A DNA stretch of 64,000 nt from Vibrio proteolyticus NBRC 13287. Lineage in GTDB: Bacteria; Pseudomonadota; Gammaproteobacteria; Enterobacterales; Vibrionaceae. Below the pieces are notes generated by a model. That model was given only the letters and a program-made list of their open reading frames with translations. It searched no databases and had not been told where the DNA came from. Location of the stretch: NCBI RefSeq assembly GCF_000467125.1, contig NZ_BATJ01000003.1, positions 124,001 to 188,000 of the forward strand, given 5' to 3'. Below are positions 37,003 to 46,530 of the stretch, piece by piece. The first letter of the stretch is position 1, and each line of letters begins with the position of its first letter. The translations under genes were made by a program, and so were the position numbers.

Positions 37003-37731
37003 ATGTTGGATATGAACTTACAGGAAGGCTACAACGCCACGGAGGAGATCGCTTCACCGTCGGTGCCTATCGATGAAAATCGCCTGTTACAAAAGCATCA
37101 GATCCTGGTTAAGCGCGTGGTGAATCAACTGCGTGCCCACGCCAACACGCATTGCGGCGTGGAAGACATGCAGCAAATCGGACTGATTGGCCTGCTCGAA
37201 GCGGGACGTCGGTATGGCAACATTGACGACGCCAACTTCCCTGCATTTGCGGTATGCCGTATTCGTGGCGCCATTCTGGATGAGTTGCGTCGCCTGGACT
37301 GGCGTTCTCGTAAAACCCGTCAGCAGGCCCACGAACTCAACGACGTGACCCGGGATCTGACCCGTAAACTCGGACGTCAGCCCACCGATGCGGAGATCAT
37401 CAAAGCACTCGGTACCGACGTCCGAGACTACTACTCGCGTCTGAATGCGTCACTGGCTGGTGAAATGCAAAGCCTGGATCAATTGATTGAGAACGGCGTC
37501 GAAAGCCATATTGACAGCCACTATGACGGCATGGCTCACGAGCAAATCCGTCGCAGTCTCGATCAGGCGCTGACCAGGCTACCAAAGCGCGACCAACTGC
37601 TGCTGACGCTGTTTTACCAGCACGAACTTAACCTACATGAAATCGCCCTGGTTCTGGAGCTGACGCCACCGCGCATCTGTCAGTTGCACAAGCAGGCGCT
37701 GAAACAACTTAACCAATACTTGTCCAGTTAG
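37003..37731 (+). CDS. fliA: Lateral flagellar sigma-28 factor FliA (LafS)
   Basis: A 242-aa sigma factor. Region 2 (MQQIGLIGLLEAGRRYG… FPAFAVCRIRGAILDELR), region 3 and region 4 (LPKRDQLLLTLFYQHELNLHEIALVLELTPPRICQLH) are complete. It directs late genes such as lafA and is held by FlgM encoded in the other arm of the locus. GGAGCACC precedes the ATG. Confidence 0.96.
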   Translation: MLDMNLQEGYNATEEIASPSVPIDENRLLQKHQILVKRVVNQLRAHANTHCGVEDMQQIGLIGLLEAGRRYGNIDDANFPAFAVCRIRGAILDELRRLDWRSRKTRQQAHELNDVTRDLTRKLGRQPTDAEIIKALGTDVRDYYSRLNASLAGEMQSLDQLIENGVESHIDSHYDGMAHEQIRRSLDQALTRLPKRDQLLLTLFYQHELNLHEIALVLELTPPRICQLHKQALKQLNQYLSS

Positions 37732-37740
37732 GAGTCACTG

Positions 37741-38598
37741 ATGCAAAAGTTTTTTGGTGCAATTACAGTCTTGATATGTGTCTTTGGCGGCTACGTCTGG
37801 GCAGGCGGCAGCCTGGCCGCGATCTGGCAGCCCGCGGAACTGCTGATCATCGGCGGTGCCGCGCTCGGTTCGTTGATCATCGGTAACCCACCTCAGGTGC
37901 TCAAGGAGATGCGCCGTCAGGTGAAAATGATCATCACTCAGCCGAAAGATGAACAGGAGTATTACATGGAGCTGATGGCCGTGCTGAAGATTCTCTTGGA
38001 AACCGCACGCAACCAGGGCTTCAAATCACTCGACAGCCACATTGAGACACCGGAACAGAGCTCGATTTTCCTCGCTTACCCGAACATCGCCTCGGATCAC
38101 CGCCTGATCTCTTTTATTACCGATAATTTGCGTTTAATGGCTATGGGCCAAATGTCGCCTCATGAATTAGAGGGACTGCTGGAACAGGAAATCGACGCCA
38201 TTCAGACCGATCTGCTGCTGCCATCACGCTCGATGCAGCGCACAGCAGAGGCTCTGCCTGGCTTCGGTATTCTGGCCGCAGTGGGTGGCATCATCATCAC
38301 CATGCAGGCGATTGATGGGTCGATTGCCATGATTGGCTATCACGTTGCCGCTGCTCTCGTGGGAACCTTTATCGGGATTTTTGGGTGTTACTGCTGTCTG
38401 GATCCGGCAAGTAACGCTATGGCCCAGCGCGTTAAGCGCAACATGACAGCGTTTGAATGCGTGCGTGCAACCCTGGTTGCCTACGTCGCGAAAAAACCAA
38501 CGCTGCTGGCAATTGACGCGGGCCGTAAACATATTCAGCTAGACATCAAACCCACCTTTAACCAAATGGAGAAATGGCTGGCTGAACAGGAGGGATAA
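37741..38598 (+). CDS. motA: Lateral stator protein MotA (LafT)
   Basis: A 285-aa protein with four membrane helices and a large cytoplasmic loop. It has the MotA block ([15 protein letters not shown]… in TM4 and [19 protein letters not shown] sequence before TM3, here [18 protein letters not shown]). With MotB_L it forms the proton-driven stator of the lateral motor. It overlaps motB by one base. Confidence 0.95.
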   Translation: MQKFFGAITVLICVFGGYVWAGGSLAAIWQPAELLIIGGAALGSLIIGNPPQVLKEMRRQVKMIITQPKDEQEYYMELMAVLKILLETARNQGFKSLDSHIETPEQSSIFLAYPNIASDHRLISFITDNLRLMAMGQMSPHELEGLLEQEIDAIQTDLLLPSRSMQRTAEALPGFGILAAVGGIIITMQAIDGSIAMIGYHVAAALVGTFIGIFGCYCCLDPASNAMAQRVKRNMTAFECVRATLVAYVAKKPTLLAIDAGRKHIQLDIKPTFNQMEKWLAEQEG

Positions 38599-39590
38599 TG
38601 CAAAAACAAGAACATGTGGTGTTCAAACGCAGCAAATCAGAGTCGCACGATGAACTTCACGGTGGCGCATGGAAAGTCGCATTTGCCGATTTTATGATTG
38701 CGCTGATGGCCTTGTTTCTTGTGCTGTGGGTCATGCAGGTGGTGGACAAAGAAGAGCGTAAAGCGATCGTCGCTCACCTGCACAGCTCCAGCGTGTTCGA
38801 CAAGAGCTATGGCAATCCCTTTGATACCTCGCAAAGTATCTCTCCGATTGATCTGGCGGCTGAGTCTTCTGTACCCAGCCGTCATGATTCAAACCACACC
38901 GTCACCTCGTTTTTCCGTGGTGATGGTGACGGACCGGAGTCGGACTCGCTGATCCCGGGCAACTTCGATACACAGGAGCGCCTGGCGGTACTGGCGAAAG
39001 TTGTGGAAGAGATGGTGCGTCAGATCAATGCTCAGGGTAACGTCAACGTCACTGTGACACCGCAAGGCCTGCGCATTGTGCTTCAGGACGACTACAAACA
39101 GAACATGTTTCGTCGTGGCGGCGCTGAGCTGACCCCGTTTTTTGAAGACCTGTTGCTGGCGCTGGCGCCAGTGTTCAAGCGAGTCAGTAACCCACTGATC
39201 ATCAGTGGCCATACCGACTCCACGCGCTTCAAAAAACATTTCAGCAATCGCTCCAACTGGGAACTCTCCGCCTCCCGTGCAAATGCTGCCCGGCAGACGC
39301 TGGTCTCAGGCGGCATGCCGGAAGAACGTGTTTTGCAGGTTGCGGGGATGTCTGACCGTGCTCTGATCAACGAAACTGAGCCGGATGCGAGCGAAAACCG
39401 CCGGATTGAACTGTTTGTGCTGACCACGCCTGCAGCCGAGGTTCTGGAAACCTTGTTTGGCCAGCAGTCTGACAGCGAGTTACTCAAAGCCAGGGAAAAG
39501 GCGCAGTTTAATCAACCAGTTATTCGTCAAGAGACGATCAACTATCCTATACTCTCTGAGCAATCAGAGGAAACCCTGCAGAATCTCTAA
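38598..39590 (+). CDS. motB: Lateral stator protein MotB (LafU)
   Basis: A 330-aa protein. The single N-terminal helix carries the ion-binding Asp31 ([19 protein letters not shown]), and the C-terminal OmpA-like domain ([10 protein letters not shown]… [17 protein letters not shown]… [11 protein letters not shown]) anchors to peptidoglycan. Lateral motors of vibrios run on protons, in contrast to the sodium-driven polar motor. Last gene of the sigma-54 operon. Confidence 0.96.
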   Translation: MQKQEHVVFKRSKSESHDELHGGAWKVAFADFMIALMALFLVLWVMQVVDKEERKAIVAHLHSSSVFDKSYGNPFDTSQSISPIDLAAESSVPSRHDSNHTVTSFFRGDGDGPESDSLIPGNFDTQERLAVLAKVVEEMVRQINAQGNVNVTVTPQGLRIVLQDDYKQNMFRRGGAELTPFFEDLLLALAPVFKRVSNPLIISGHTDSTRFKKHFSNRSNWELSASRANAARQTLVSGGMPEERVLQVAGMSDRALINETEPDASENRRIELFVLTTPAAEVLETLFGQQSDSELLKAREKAQFNQPVIRQETINYPILSEQSEETLQNL

Positions 39591-39612
39591 GCAGAGACTC
39601 TGACTTTCCTTT

Positions 39613-39634
39613 ACCGCCCTGTCTACAGGGCGGT
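39613..39634 (+). terminator. Hairpin after motB
   Basis: ACCGCCCTG-TCTA-CAGGGCGGT, 22 bases after the motB stop. The T-tract is poor, but the stem is strong. Confidence 0.65.
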
Positions 39635-39680
39635 GAATCTCCCAACCCTGTTCGTTACTAATGGAAGATCCGAGCAAGTT

Positions 39681-39968
39681 ATGTATCAACACTCTGGCGA
39701 CGCACCAAAAAAAGATGGGTTACAGAAAGCCTTACTCTGGCTAATCGTGATTGATTACTGCCTGCTGACGCTGTTTCTCAGCCAGTTAGCAAACCTGACC
39801 CTCAGAGCCGGCACTGGTATCAGCACCTTACTGGTTCTGTACAACGTGCTGTTGTCCTCGCTGTGCTTTCAACGCACCAGTAAGCGGGACTCCTACATTA
39901 TCTACCCAACCCTTTCAGCCACCTTGTTGGCGTTTACCTTCTTCCTGTACTTTTTCTTTCTGATTTAG
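39681..39968 (+). CDS. Small hypothetical membrane protein
   Basis: A 95-aa protein with three hydrophobic segments (ALLWLIVIDYCLLTLFLSQL, TLLVLYNVLLSSLCF, LLAFTFFLYFFFLI). The ATG at 39681 is preferred over the frame's earlier start because MYQHSGDAPKK leads straight into the first helix. No family is recognised. It lies just after the motAB hairpin and might be expressed with the flagellar genes by read-through. Confidence 0.6.
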   Translation: MYQHSGDAPKKDGLQKALLWLIVIDYCLLTLFLSQLANLTLRAGTGISTLLVLYNVLLSSLCFQRTSKRDSYIIYPTLSATLLAFTFFLYFFFLI

Positions 39969-40090
39969 TGACAGGCATTCACACCGTCTGTTCAGCAGAC
40001 AAAGAATGCGCCTCAATACGCCCTGTCATCTCTTCGTTCTGGTTTTAACACACCTTTTTCTCTCCCTTTTATTCACCAGACGGACACGCC

Positions 40091-40126
40091 AAAACCCGGT
40101 CTTCAAGTGACAGGCTTGAACCGGGT
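40091..40126 (-). terminator. Terminator downstream of the pirin gene
   Basis: ACCCGGT and ACCGGGT arms plus inner TCAAG/CTTGA pairing; on the minus strand the stem is followed by TTTT. It can end transcription of the pirin operon. Confidence 0.7.
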
Positions 40127-40212
40127 GGCAAAGCTTTTGGTTGTCGAACACAACCATTCAGATAAGTACCTGTAGCCACATATTATTGATGGCTGATGGC
40201 CGACAAAACCGT

Positions 40213-41130
40213 CTAGTCTGGAAACGGAATAAACTCATCTTCATCACCAGGCACCGTGGCAAAATGACCGGCTTTCCAATTCTCTTTTGCTCTGTCAATC
40301 AGCGCCTTATCTGTAGCAACAAAATTCCACTCCATGTAACGGGGTCCTATGGCCTCGCCGCCAACCAGTGCAATCACACTGTCTTGGGTTGCCATGACTT
40401 CCACGCCAGAGGAGCCATCCAAAATGGCCATCGAGTGCGCCTCCAGCTCCGTATCCTTGAAACGAACATGACCACTAACCACGTACACCCCTCGTTCTGG
40501 CACATCGGGTAGCACCAGTGTTCTTCCCGCCTCAATGCTCGCTTCGATATAGAGTGTTGGCGAGTACGTCATGACGGGCGAAGTGCGTCCATAAGCCGAA
40601 CCAATCAGGATCCTGATGGACACACCGTCATTCAGGATGAAGGGAAGCTGTGCCTGATCATAGTGATAAAACGCCGGCGTCGTTTGCTCTTGTTCTTTGG
40701 GTAAAGCCAGCCAAAGCTGAAGTCCGTTCAAGGTGTTATTGGCGGTTTTGATTTCCGGTCGTTGCCGCTCCGAGTGCACAATGCCATCACCGGCCACCAT
40801 CAGATTAATGTCACCGGGAAGAACCCGAGCTTCAGTGCCCAGCGAGTCACGGTGGAGCATCTCCCCTTCAAACAAATAAGTGACCGTGGCTAAACCGATA
40901 TGAGGGTGAGGTCTGACATCAACGCCCTGTCCGGGCGCAAAGGTTGCAGGCCCCATGTGATCAAAGAAAACCCAAGGTCCAATGCTTCTGCATCCTTTGG
41001 TCGGAATCGTTCTACGAACGCAAAATCCACCCAGATCTTTGTCTTTGGGCGTTAATATTTTTTTTACCGCATCACAACCATCAGACACGCCGCAAGGCAG
41101 TTCAAGCTCTTGATTCAGGTTACTCATCAT
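40213..41130 (-). CDS. Pirin family protein
   Basis: A 305-aa bicupin. The metal-binding cupin (RPHPHIGLATVTYLFEGEMLHRDSLG, with the later GDGIVHSE) keeps the His and Glu ligands; FFDHMGP is a family landmark. Pirins act as quercetin dioxygenases or redox-sensing regulators; which applies is unknown. It is downstream of a YcaC-like hydrolase on the same strand (66 bp apart) and both diverge from a LysR gene. Confidence 0.92.
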   Translation of the reverse strand: MMSNLNQELELPCGVSDGCDAVKKILTPKDKDLGGFCVRRTIPTKGCRSIGPWVFFDHMGPATFAPGQGVDVRPHPHIGLATVTYLFEGEMLHRDSLGTEARVLPGDINLMVAGDGIVHSERQRPEIKTANNTLNGLQLWLALPKEQEQTTPAFYHYDQAQLPFILNDGVSIRILIGSAYGRTSPVMTYSPTLYIEASIEAGRTLVLPDVPERGVYVVSGHVRFKDTELEAHSMAILDGSSGVEVMATQDSVIALVGGEAIGPRYMEWNFVATDKALIDRAKENWKAGHFATVPGDEDEFIPFPD

Positions 41131-41195
41131 CGTTTTCCGTTAACGCAAAAAGGGGATCACTCCCCCTAAAAATAGCTGACTTTCCAGCACTGTGT

Positions 41196-41819
41196 TTAGT
41201 TACCAGCCAGTGTTGTGTAGCTTGTAATAAGATTGCGATAATCCGGGATATGGTTTGAGAACAACGTGCCCAAGCCTTCAATATCGTTGCGCCAGTCTCT
41301 GTGAAGCTCACAAGCGGCGCCAAACCAAGTCATCATCTGAGCCCCCGCCTGAGACATGCGCTCCCAAGACGCGTCACGAGTCATCGGATTGAATGTGCCG
41401 GACGCATCTGCGATCACAAAGACTTCATACCCTTCTTCCAAAGCCGATAGCACAGGGAACGCGACACATACCTCGGTGACCACACCGGCAACAATCAGCT
41501 GCTTCTTACCGGTTGCTTTGACAGCAGAAACAAACTCCTCGTTGTCCCACGCATTGATTTGTCCCGGACGAGCAATATAAGGCGCATCAGGAAACATCTC
41601 TTTCAGTTCGGGAACCAATGGTCCGTTTGGACCAGTCTCAAAACTGGTCGTTAAAATGGTGGGCAGATTGAAGTACTTAGCCATATCGGCCAGAGCCAAT
41701 ACATTATTTTTAAACTTATCAGGCTCAATATCCCGTACCAGCGATAACAAACCGGCCTGATGATCAACTAACAATACCGCTGCATTGTTTTTATCCAAAC
41801 GGTTGTATTTAAAGCCCAT
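41196..41819 (-). CDS. Isochorismatase-family hydrolase (YcaC-like)
   Basis: A 207-aa cysteine hydrolase. Catalytic residues are visible as Asp in AVLLVDHQAGL, Lys in ATGKKQLIVAG, and Cys in VVTEVCVAFPVLSA. The start at 41819 (MGFKYNRLD) follows AAGGAG; the upstream frame is not family-like. The YcaC group has unknown natural substrates. Probably controlled by the divergent LysR protein. Confidence 0.9.
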   Translation of the reverse strand: MGFKYNRLDKNNAAVLLVDHQAGLLSLVRDIEPDKFKNNVLALADMAKYFNLPTILTTSFETGPNGPLVPELKEMFPDAPYIARPGQINAWDNEEFVSAVKATGKKQLIVAGVVTEVCVAFPVLSALEEGYEVFVIADASGTFNPMTRDASWERMSQAGAQMMTWFGAACELHRDWRNDIEGLGTLFSNHIPDYRNLITSYTTLAGN

Positions 41820-42186
41820 ATTCGACTCCTTAACTATAAAGTTTTCGCTATTTTGGGCCAGAATTGACACGCACCTAAACGACCATATCTAAGGTCTGCA
41901 ATCACCTGGATAATGTCAGTTCCTGCCTCATCGATTGCACAGCAAACATACCGTCTTCGCCGATGGCATCGCTGCGTGATAGTTTGCCTTATATACAATA
42001 AACAGGATTTCTGCCTCTCAGTAAGAAAGCCATTTCCTATCCGCTGCGATGCTTTTTGGTTGACGATATTCACAACAGCGTTGATGGCCTATTCCATGTA
42101 CAACGCCTATACAGATAATACATTTGGCACAATAATCCGGTAGACTGCTAAAATGCGAATCAGTGTTCCATATATAGGACAATAAA
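41820..42186. promoter_or_regulatory. Divergent ycaC-like/LysR control region
   Basis: A 367-bp gap without a convincing gene. An imperfect palindrome, GTTCC-ATATAT-AGGAC, lies at about 42166-42181 directly before the LysR ATG and resembles a LysR-type T-N11-A site used for autoregulation. Confidence 0.5.
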
Positions 42187-43092
42187 ATGCAAGATCTCAA
42201 CGATCTGTATTACTTTGTTCAGGCTTGTGAATACGGTGGCTTTGCCCCGGCAAGCCGGGCATTGGGAATCCCAAAATCCAAACTAAGCCGACGAGTCGCC
42301 GGACTGGAGGAACGCTTAGAGACCAAATTGATTTATCGCTCTACCCGCAGCTTTCACCTCACGGAAGTGGGACAAACATATTTCCAGCACTGTAAAGCGA
42401 TGTTGATCGAAGCCGAATCGGCTCAAAATGCCATCGACTCACTCAAATCTGAGCCAAGAGGGACAATCCGGCTAACTTGCCCTATTGCGTTATTACATGC
42501 CCATGTTGGCTGCATGCTGGCCGACTTCATGATGAAATACCCAGAGGTTAATATCGTACTGGAAGCAGCCAATCGCCGTGTGGATGTGATCTCAGAAGGC
42601 ATTGATGTCGCCATTCGAGTCCGGCCAGAGCCCATTGAGAACAGTGAACTGGTGATGAGGGTATTGGCCAGGCGCAGCTTGCGCCTCGTTGCCAGCCCAG
42701 CCTTAGTCCGTCAATACGGCGCGCCAGACCAATTGAGTGACTTGGCCAACTGGCCCAGCTTGGGCGTTGGCCAAGCTCAACATCAGTTCGTGTGGCACTG
42801 GCAATCTCCCGAAGGCCGCAACATGGAAATCGCCTATAAGCCCCGCTTGATCACCACGGATATGGTGGCATTGAGAAATGCGGCGCTAGCGAGCGTTGGT
42901 GTGGTACAGCTACCAACGCTGATGGTGACCGAACAACTGCGCGACAATACTTTGATTTCGTTACTTCCCGACTGGACGGCGCCTGCAGAAATCATCCATG
43001 CCGTTTACCCTTCCCGCAGAGGACAGTTGCCCGCGGTCAGAGCTCTAATTGATTACTTAGTGGAGTGTTACAAGAGTTTTGAGGAGCAATAA
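42187..43092 (+). CDS. LysR family transcriptional regulator
   Basis: A 301-aa LysR protein. The winged helix-turn-helix lies at 1-60 (FVQACEYGGFAPASRALGIPKSKLSRRV), the linker helix follows, and the effector domain starts near 90 (GTIRLTCPIALLHAHV). It most resembles regulators that sit next to pirin/isochorismatase pairs and respond to aromatic or redox-active compounds; the inducer is not known. Ends at a strong terminator. Confidence 0.92.
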   Translation: MQDLNDLYYFVQACEYGGFAPASRALGIPKSKLSRRVAGLEERLETKLIYRSTRSFHLTEVGQTYFQHCKAMLIEAESAQNAIDSLKSEPRGTIRLTCPIALLHAHVGCMLADFMMKYPEVNIVLEAANRRVDVISEGIDVAIRVRPEPIENSELVMRVLARRSLRLVASPALVRQYGAPDQLSDLANWPSLGVGQAQHQFVWHWQSPEGRNMEIAYKPRLITTDMVALRNAALASVGVVQLPTLMVTEQLRDNTLISLLPDWTAPAEIIHAVYPSRRGQLPAVRALIDYLVECYKSFEEQ

Positions 43093-43095
43093 AAA

Positions 43096-43129
43096 AGCAC
43101 CCATTGTCAGTCACAATGGGTGCTTTTTG
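43096..43129. terminator. Bidirectional terminator after the LysR gene
   Basis: AGCACCCATTG and CAATGGGTGCT form an 11-bp stem, with A6 before and T5 after, so it can serve the LysR gene and the convergent flagellar operon. Confidence 0.93.
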
Positions 43130-43179
43130 TTGGTGCGCTAAGCCGTCATTCAGTCCGACGAACACTGGCCTACATTGTA

Positions 43180-44223
43180 CTATTTCAACAACGCAACAAC
43201 GGTGTGACGCTTGACATTGGCCTGCGCATTCAATGCCTTGAAGGTGGCAGTGAACTGACCCGCTGAAGCGTGCAGTTCGTCCAGTTTCTGATTGACTTCG
43301 CGGTTGGAAATCACAGGCGTCTGCTGACGCAGCGTCTGCATATTAGCCGTGAGTTCTGAGTGGAAATCTCTGGCCTGTTCCAGCCCGGTCTGCACCTGGC
43401 GCAAATGCTGATTAACTTTGGCGATGCCCTGCTTAACGCCTTCGCGAGTACTCAGATCAAAGCTCAATTCAGCGATGCCATCCGGCTCGGATTTCAGATT
43501 CAGCGCGTTGGCCTGCCCGGCAGGAAAACGGTGCCCTTGCCCCGTGACCAGCACTTTTTTCTGCATCTGCTGATACGATTTTTCCGACGCTTCAAATACG
43601 ATGGTGCCATCTTGCGCCAGTGACGCGCGCATGCCCATTGGGATCAGGCTGCGGTCAAGCATTTTGATGGTCCGCTGACTGTCCGCCTGGCCATCAAACT
43701 GAATCATCACCGACTTGCCCTGCGGAAAATCGAGACGAATCTGCTCGCTGCGATCACTTAGGCGATGCACATTCAGGCCAGGGATAGAGAAGCGGCGTAG
43801 ATCCGCCTGATCCAGCTTAAGCCTCAGCTCATTGTCCACCACGCGTTTGCCATCAAAACGAGACTGGTCCAACACCTGCTCAATATTGTGCTTGGCACGA
43901 CTGAGATTCTCTTTCAGGTTCGGCGTGTTGTGAGCGCCCTGGTTCATCGCTTGCGTCAGACTGCGTTTGATGGTCGTCAGCTCTTTACCAACGTACTGCA
44001 GTGAGCGGCTGGCAATCTGCACCGCTGTTGCGTTCTGCTGGCCTTTGGTCACCAGCACGCCCGACATCGAATACGACGGTGCCGTGGTCACCGTCTGTGG
44101 TTTTATATAGCGCTGGGTAATCGCTGTACTGTCGTCCGCAGAGCGCGACGGCGCAATTGAAGCCTGCTCCTGTCCGGTGAGTCTGATACTATGCGGACGG
44201 ACCTCGACGGTACTCATTGCCAT
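43180..44223 (-). CDS. Lateral flagellar cluster protein of unknown function, flagellin-hook-junction-like
   Basis: A 347-aa protein, 17 bases after flgL in the same operon. N-terminal (about 45-130) and C-terminal (about 265-340) parts are helical with heptad patterns, with a beta-type centre (RRFSIPGLNVHRL, KSVMIQFDGQAD, GTIVFEASEKSYQQM). The helix-beta-helix layout is like that of axial proteins (flagellin, FlgL), and DQSRFDGKRVVDNELRL resembles the flagellin motif N-x-x-F-x-G-x-x-L. No signal peptide. It could be an extra filament or junction component, or its chaperone. Confidence 0.7.
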   Translation of the reverse strand: MAMSTVEVRPHSIRLTGQEQASIAPSRSADDSTAITQRYIKPQTVTTAPSYSMSGVLVTKGQQNATAVQIASRSLQYVGKELTTIKRSLTQAMNQGAHNTPNLKENLSRAKHNIEQVLDQSRFDGKRVVDNELRLKLDQADLRRFSIPGLNVHRLSDRSEQIRLDFPQGKSVMIQFDGQADSQRTIKMLDRSLIPMGMRASLAQDGTIVFEASEKSYQQMQKKVLVTGQGHRFPAGQANALNLKSEPDGIAELSFDLSTREGVKQGIAKVNQHLRQVQTGLEQARDFHSELTANMQTLRQQTPVISNREVNQKLDELHASAGQFTATFKALNAQANVKRHTVVALLK

Positions 44224-44240
44224 ATCTGTGTTCCTTGCCC

Positions 44241-45140
44241 TTAAATGCGGTCAAATAGATTGAGATCGTTGATTTTTACGTAGCTCGCCTGCGTCGCCTG
44301 CAAAGCGGCCATGTAATTGCTCAGACGAACCGACGCTTCGGCGTAATCCAACGCCGATAAATCGCTGGTGACTTTATCGACAAACAGCTTATTTTCAGCA
44401 TGCGCCCCATCCATCAGATCGAGGTTGTTGTGGCGGCCGCCGATTTCTGTCATCGCAGTCAACGTATTCGCCAACGTACCATCAATCGCATCCAGAGTGT
44501 TTGCAACTTCGGTCTGGAAATTTGGACTCGGTGCCTGAAATTCGGCTACCAGTACATCAATCTGGTTGAGTACGTTGGCGCCACCGCCCAGTTCAAGGAT
44601 TTCCTTGGCCGTCATATTGGATTCCATCGTGACGCCTTTGGCGACTGTCACCACACGCTTGTCGGCATTCCCATCGATCACATAGCTGCCGCCACCGTTA
44701 GATACTGCGGGTATATCGGATTTTGTGCCCGAAAACAAAAAGTGGCCTTCTTCGTCCTGAGCATTGAAAGAGGACATCACCGAGTCACGCAGACTTTGCA
44801 GCTCAATAATCATACCCGAACGGTCTTCTTCGGTGAGCGTGCCGTTCGCTCCCCACAACACCAGTTCACGCATACTTTTCAAGCTTTCGCTGACGGAATC
44901 CAGATACACTTCCTGGCTCGACAGCGTTGTTTTTACGTTGGCGATGTTATCTTTATATTGGCCAATCGCACTGTTTTCCCGGTCAAGGTTGAGCAGTTTG
45001 ATCGATGACATCGGATCATCCGACAACTTGGTCAGGCGATCACCGGTCGACATTTGCTGGAGTACCTGCCCCAGACCGGCATTGTTGATCTGCAGACTCT
45101 GCAGCATCATTTGACTGAATTGAGTATCACTGATTCTCAT
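44241..45140 (-). CDS. flgL: Lateral hook-filament junction protein FlgL (HAP3)
   Basis: A 299-aa FlgL. The N-terminal helix pair (MRISDTQFSQMMLQSLQ… LQQMSTGDRLTKLSDDPMSS) and C-terminal ALDYAEASVRLSNYMAALQATQASY match flagellin-like axial proteins. It joins FlgK to the filament. It follows flgK by 16 bases. Confidence 0.95.
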   Translation of the reverse strand: MRISDTQFSQMMLQSLQINNAGLGQVLQQMSTGDRLTKLSDDPMSSIKLLNLDRENSAIGQYKDNIANVKTTLSSQEVYLDSVSESLKSMRELVLWGANGTLTEEDRSGMIIELQSLRDSVMSSFNAQDEEGHFLFSGTKSDIPAVSNGGGSYVIDGNADKRVVTVAKGVTMESNMTAKEILELGGGANVLNQIDVLVAEFQAPSPNFQTEVANTLDAIDGTLANTLTAMTEIGGRHNNLDLMDGAHAENKLFVDKVTSDLSALDYAEASVRLSNYMAALQATQASYVKINDLNLFDRI

Positions 45141-45156
45141 AGGTTTTTCCTGCTTA

Positions 45157-46530
45157 TCAGAACAGTTGCAGCACAGAGTCGAACAGTTGGTTCGCGGTGC
45201 TGATCACTTTCATGTTGGCGTTGTGAGCATTGGCAAAGGTCATCAGGTTGGCCGCCTCTTCGTCGCTGTTCACCGCACTGACGTTGTTGCGTGCTGCTAT
45301 CGCCTGTTGATTCATGGCATTTTTGGCCTGGTAATCAGAACTGGCCTGACGCGCTTTGATCGCCGTTTCACCAACCATGGAGGTGAATGCATCGTTCAAT
45401 GTCAGCGAGCCAAAGCCACTGATCGCGACTGGCTTATTGCTAAGCGCAATCAGCGCCGTCAACACGTCACTGTTCCCCGGAGCGCCATCACCTGACAAAG
45501 CCAGTTGCTCGGGCTCCAGTTCGGTGATGTTGAGGCTGGTCGCCGGATGAGCCGGGTCATAGCTGAATAGCGGCGCACCGACGTTGCCGTTGAGATCCGT
45601 ACCTGTGGCCAGCACCGCGTTGAATTCATCTGCCAACGCAGCGGCCATTTCATCAATGGAGACCTGGTAAGGCTTGAGCACTTCTTTTTGGTAATCGTTC
45701 ATTGCGCCCAGCTCACCACCGACCGAGCCATTGATGGCGAAAGTCTGATTGCCAAAGGCCACCTGCAGATCCGCCATGTAAGCGTCGCTGGGGTCAGGCT
45801 GCGCGGTCAGTTGCCCGTATTCCCCGCCCATGACCAGCGGCTGACCAGAGGACAGCGAAACTTGCAGGCTACCGTCCGCCTGAGCGGTGGTTTTGACTTC
45901 CAGCACTTGCGACAACTGACCAATCAACAAATCTCGGGTGTCCAGCAACTGAGCAGGGTTACCGCCTGTGCCTTTGAGTTCAACGATTTGCTTGTTCGCA
46001 TCAGCAATGTTGGCCATCAGGCTGTTGGCGTGCGACAGCGCAGCCACGCGCTGTTCACTCAGATCCCGATGCTGATTGTGCATCGATTCGGTCAGCGTAT
46101 TGAAACGGCGCGCCAGCGCTTCTGCTTCATTGATGATCTGCTGACGAAAGGGAATCGACTCAGGTTTCACCGTGGCGTCATGCAACGCCGCGTACAGAGT
46201 ATCCAGACCCGCAGACAGACTAAAACCGTCCGCCCCCAGAGTGTTCTCCAACTGGCTGAAGTTGGAAGTGTAACGGGACGCGTAAGACGACGCGCTGCCG
46301 GTTGCCCAGGTCTGCTTGATCAGAAACTCATCGGTGACCCGACGGATGCTGGTGACCTCGACCCCCATACCGGCATCCAGCTTATCGAAACGTGCGCCGG
46401 TAACCGAGGCCATCAGTGCTTGCTGACGGCTGTATCCCGGAGTATTGATGTTGGCTACGTTTTGTGCCGTCACATCCAGCGCGACACGGTTGGCGTTAAG
46501 GCCTGATAAGGCGATATTGACGATGTTCAT
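45157..46530 (-). CDS. flgK: Lateral hook-filament junction protein FlgK (HAP1)
   Basis: A 457-aa FlgK. It opens with IALSGLNANRVALDVTAQNVANINTPGYSRQ, the axial-protein signature, and ends in NLMTFANAHNANMKVISTANQLFDSVL. It is the first junction zone on the hook. The preceding flgJ stop abuts its ATG. Confidence 0.95.
   Translation of the reverse strand: MNIVNIALSGLNANRVALDVTAQNVANINTPGYSRQQALMASVTGARFDKLDAGMGVEVTSIRRVTDEFLIKQTWATGSASSYASRYTSNFSQLENTLGADGFSLSAGLDTLYAALHDATVKPESIPFRQQIINEAEALARRFNTLTESMHNQHRDLSEQRVAALSHANSLMANIADANKQIVELKGTGGNPAQLLDTRDLLIGQLSQVLEVKTTAQADGSLQVSLSSGQPLVMGGEYGQLTAQPDPSDAYMADLQVAFGNQTFAINGSVGGELGAMNDYQKEVLKPYQVSIDEMAAALADEFNAVLATGTDLNGNVGAPLFSYDPAHPATSLNITELEPEQLALSGDGAPGNSDVLTALIALSNKPVAISGFGSLTLNDAFTSMVGETAIKARQASSDYQAKNAMNQQAIAARNNVSAVNSDEEAANLMTFANAHNANMKVISTANQLFDSVLQLF

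Noticed and set aside
45688..46506. 272-aa plus-strand ORF
   Set aside because: Antisense to flgK; no recognisable domain and shadow-like composition.
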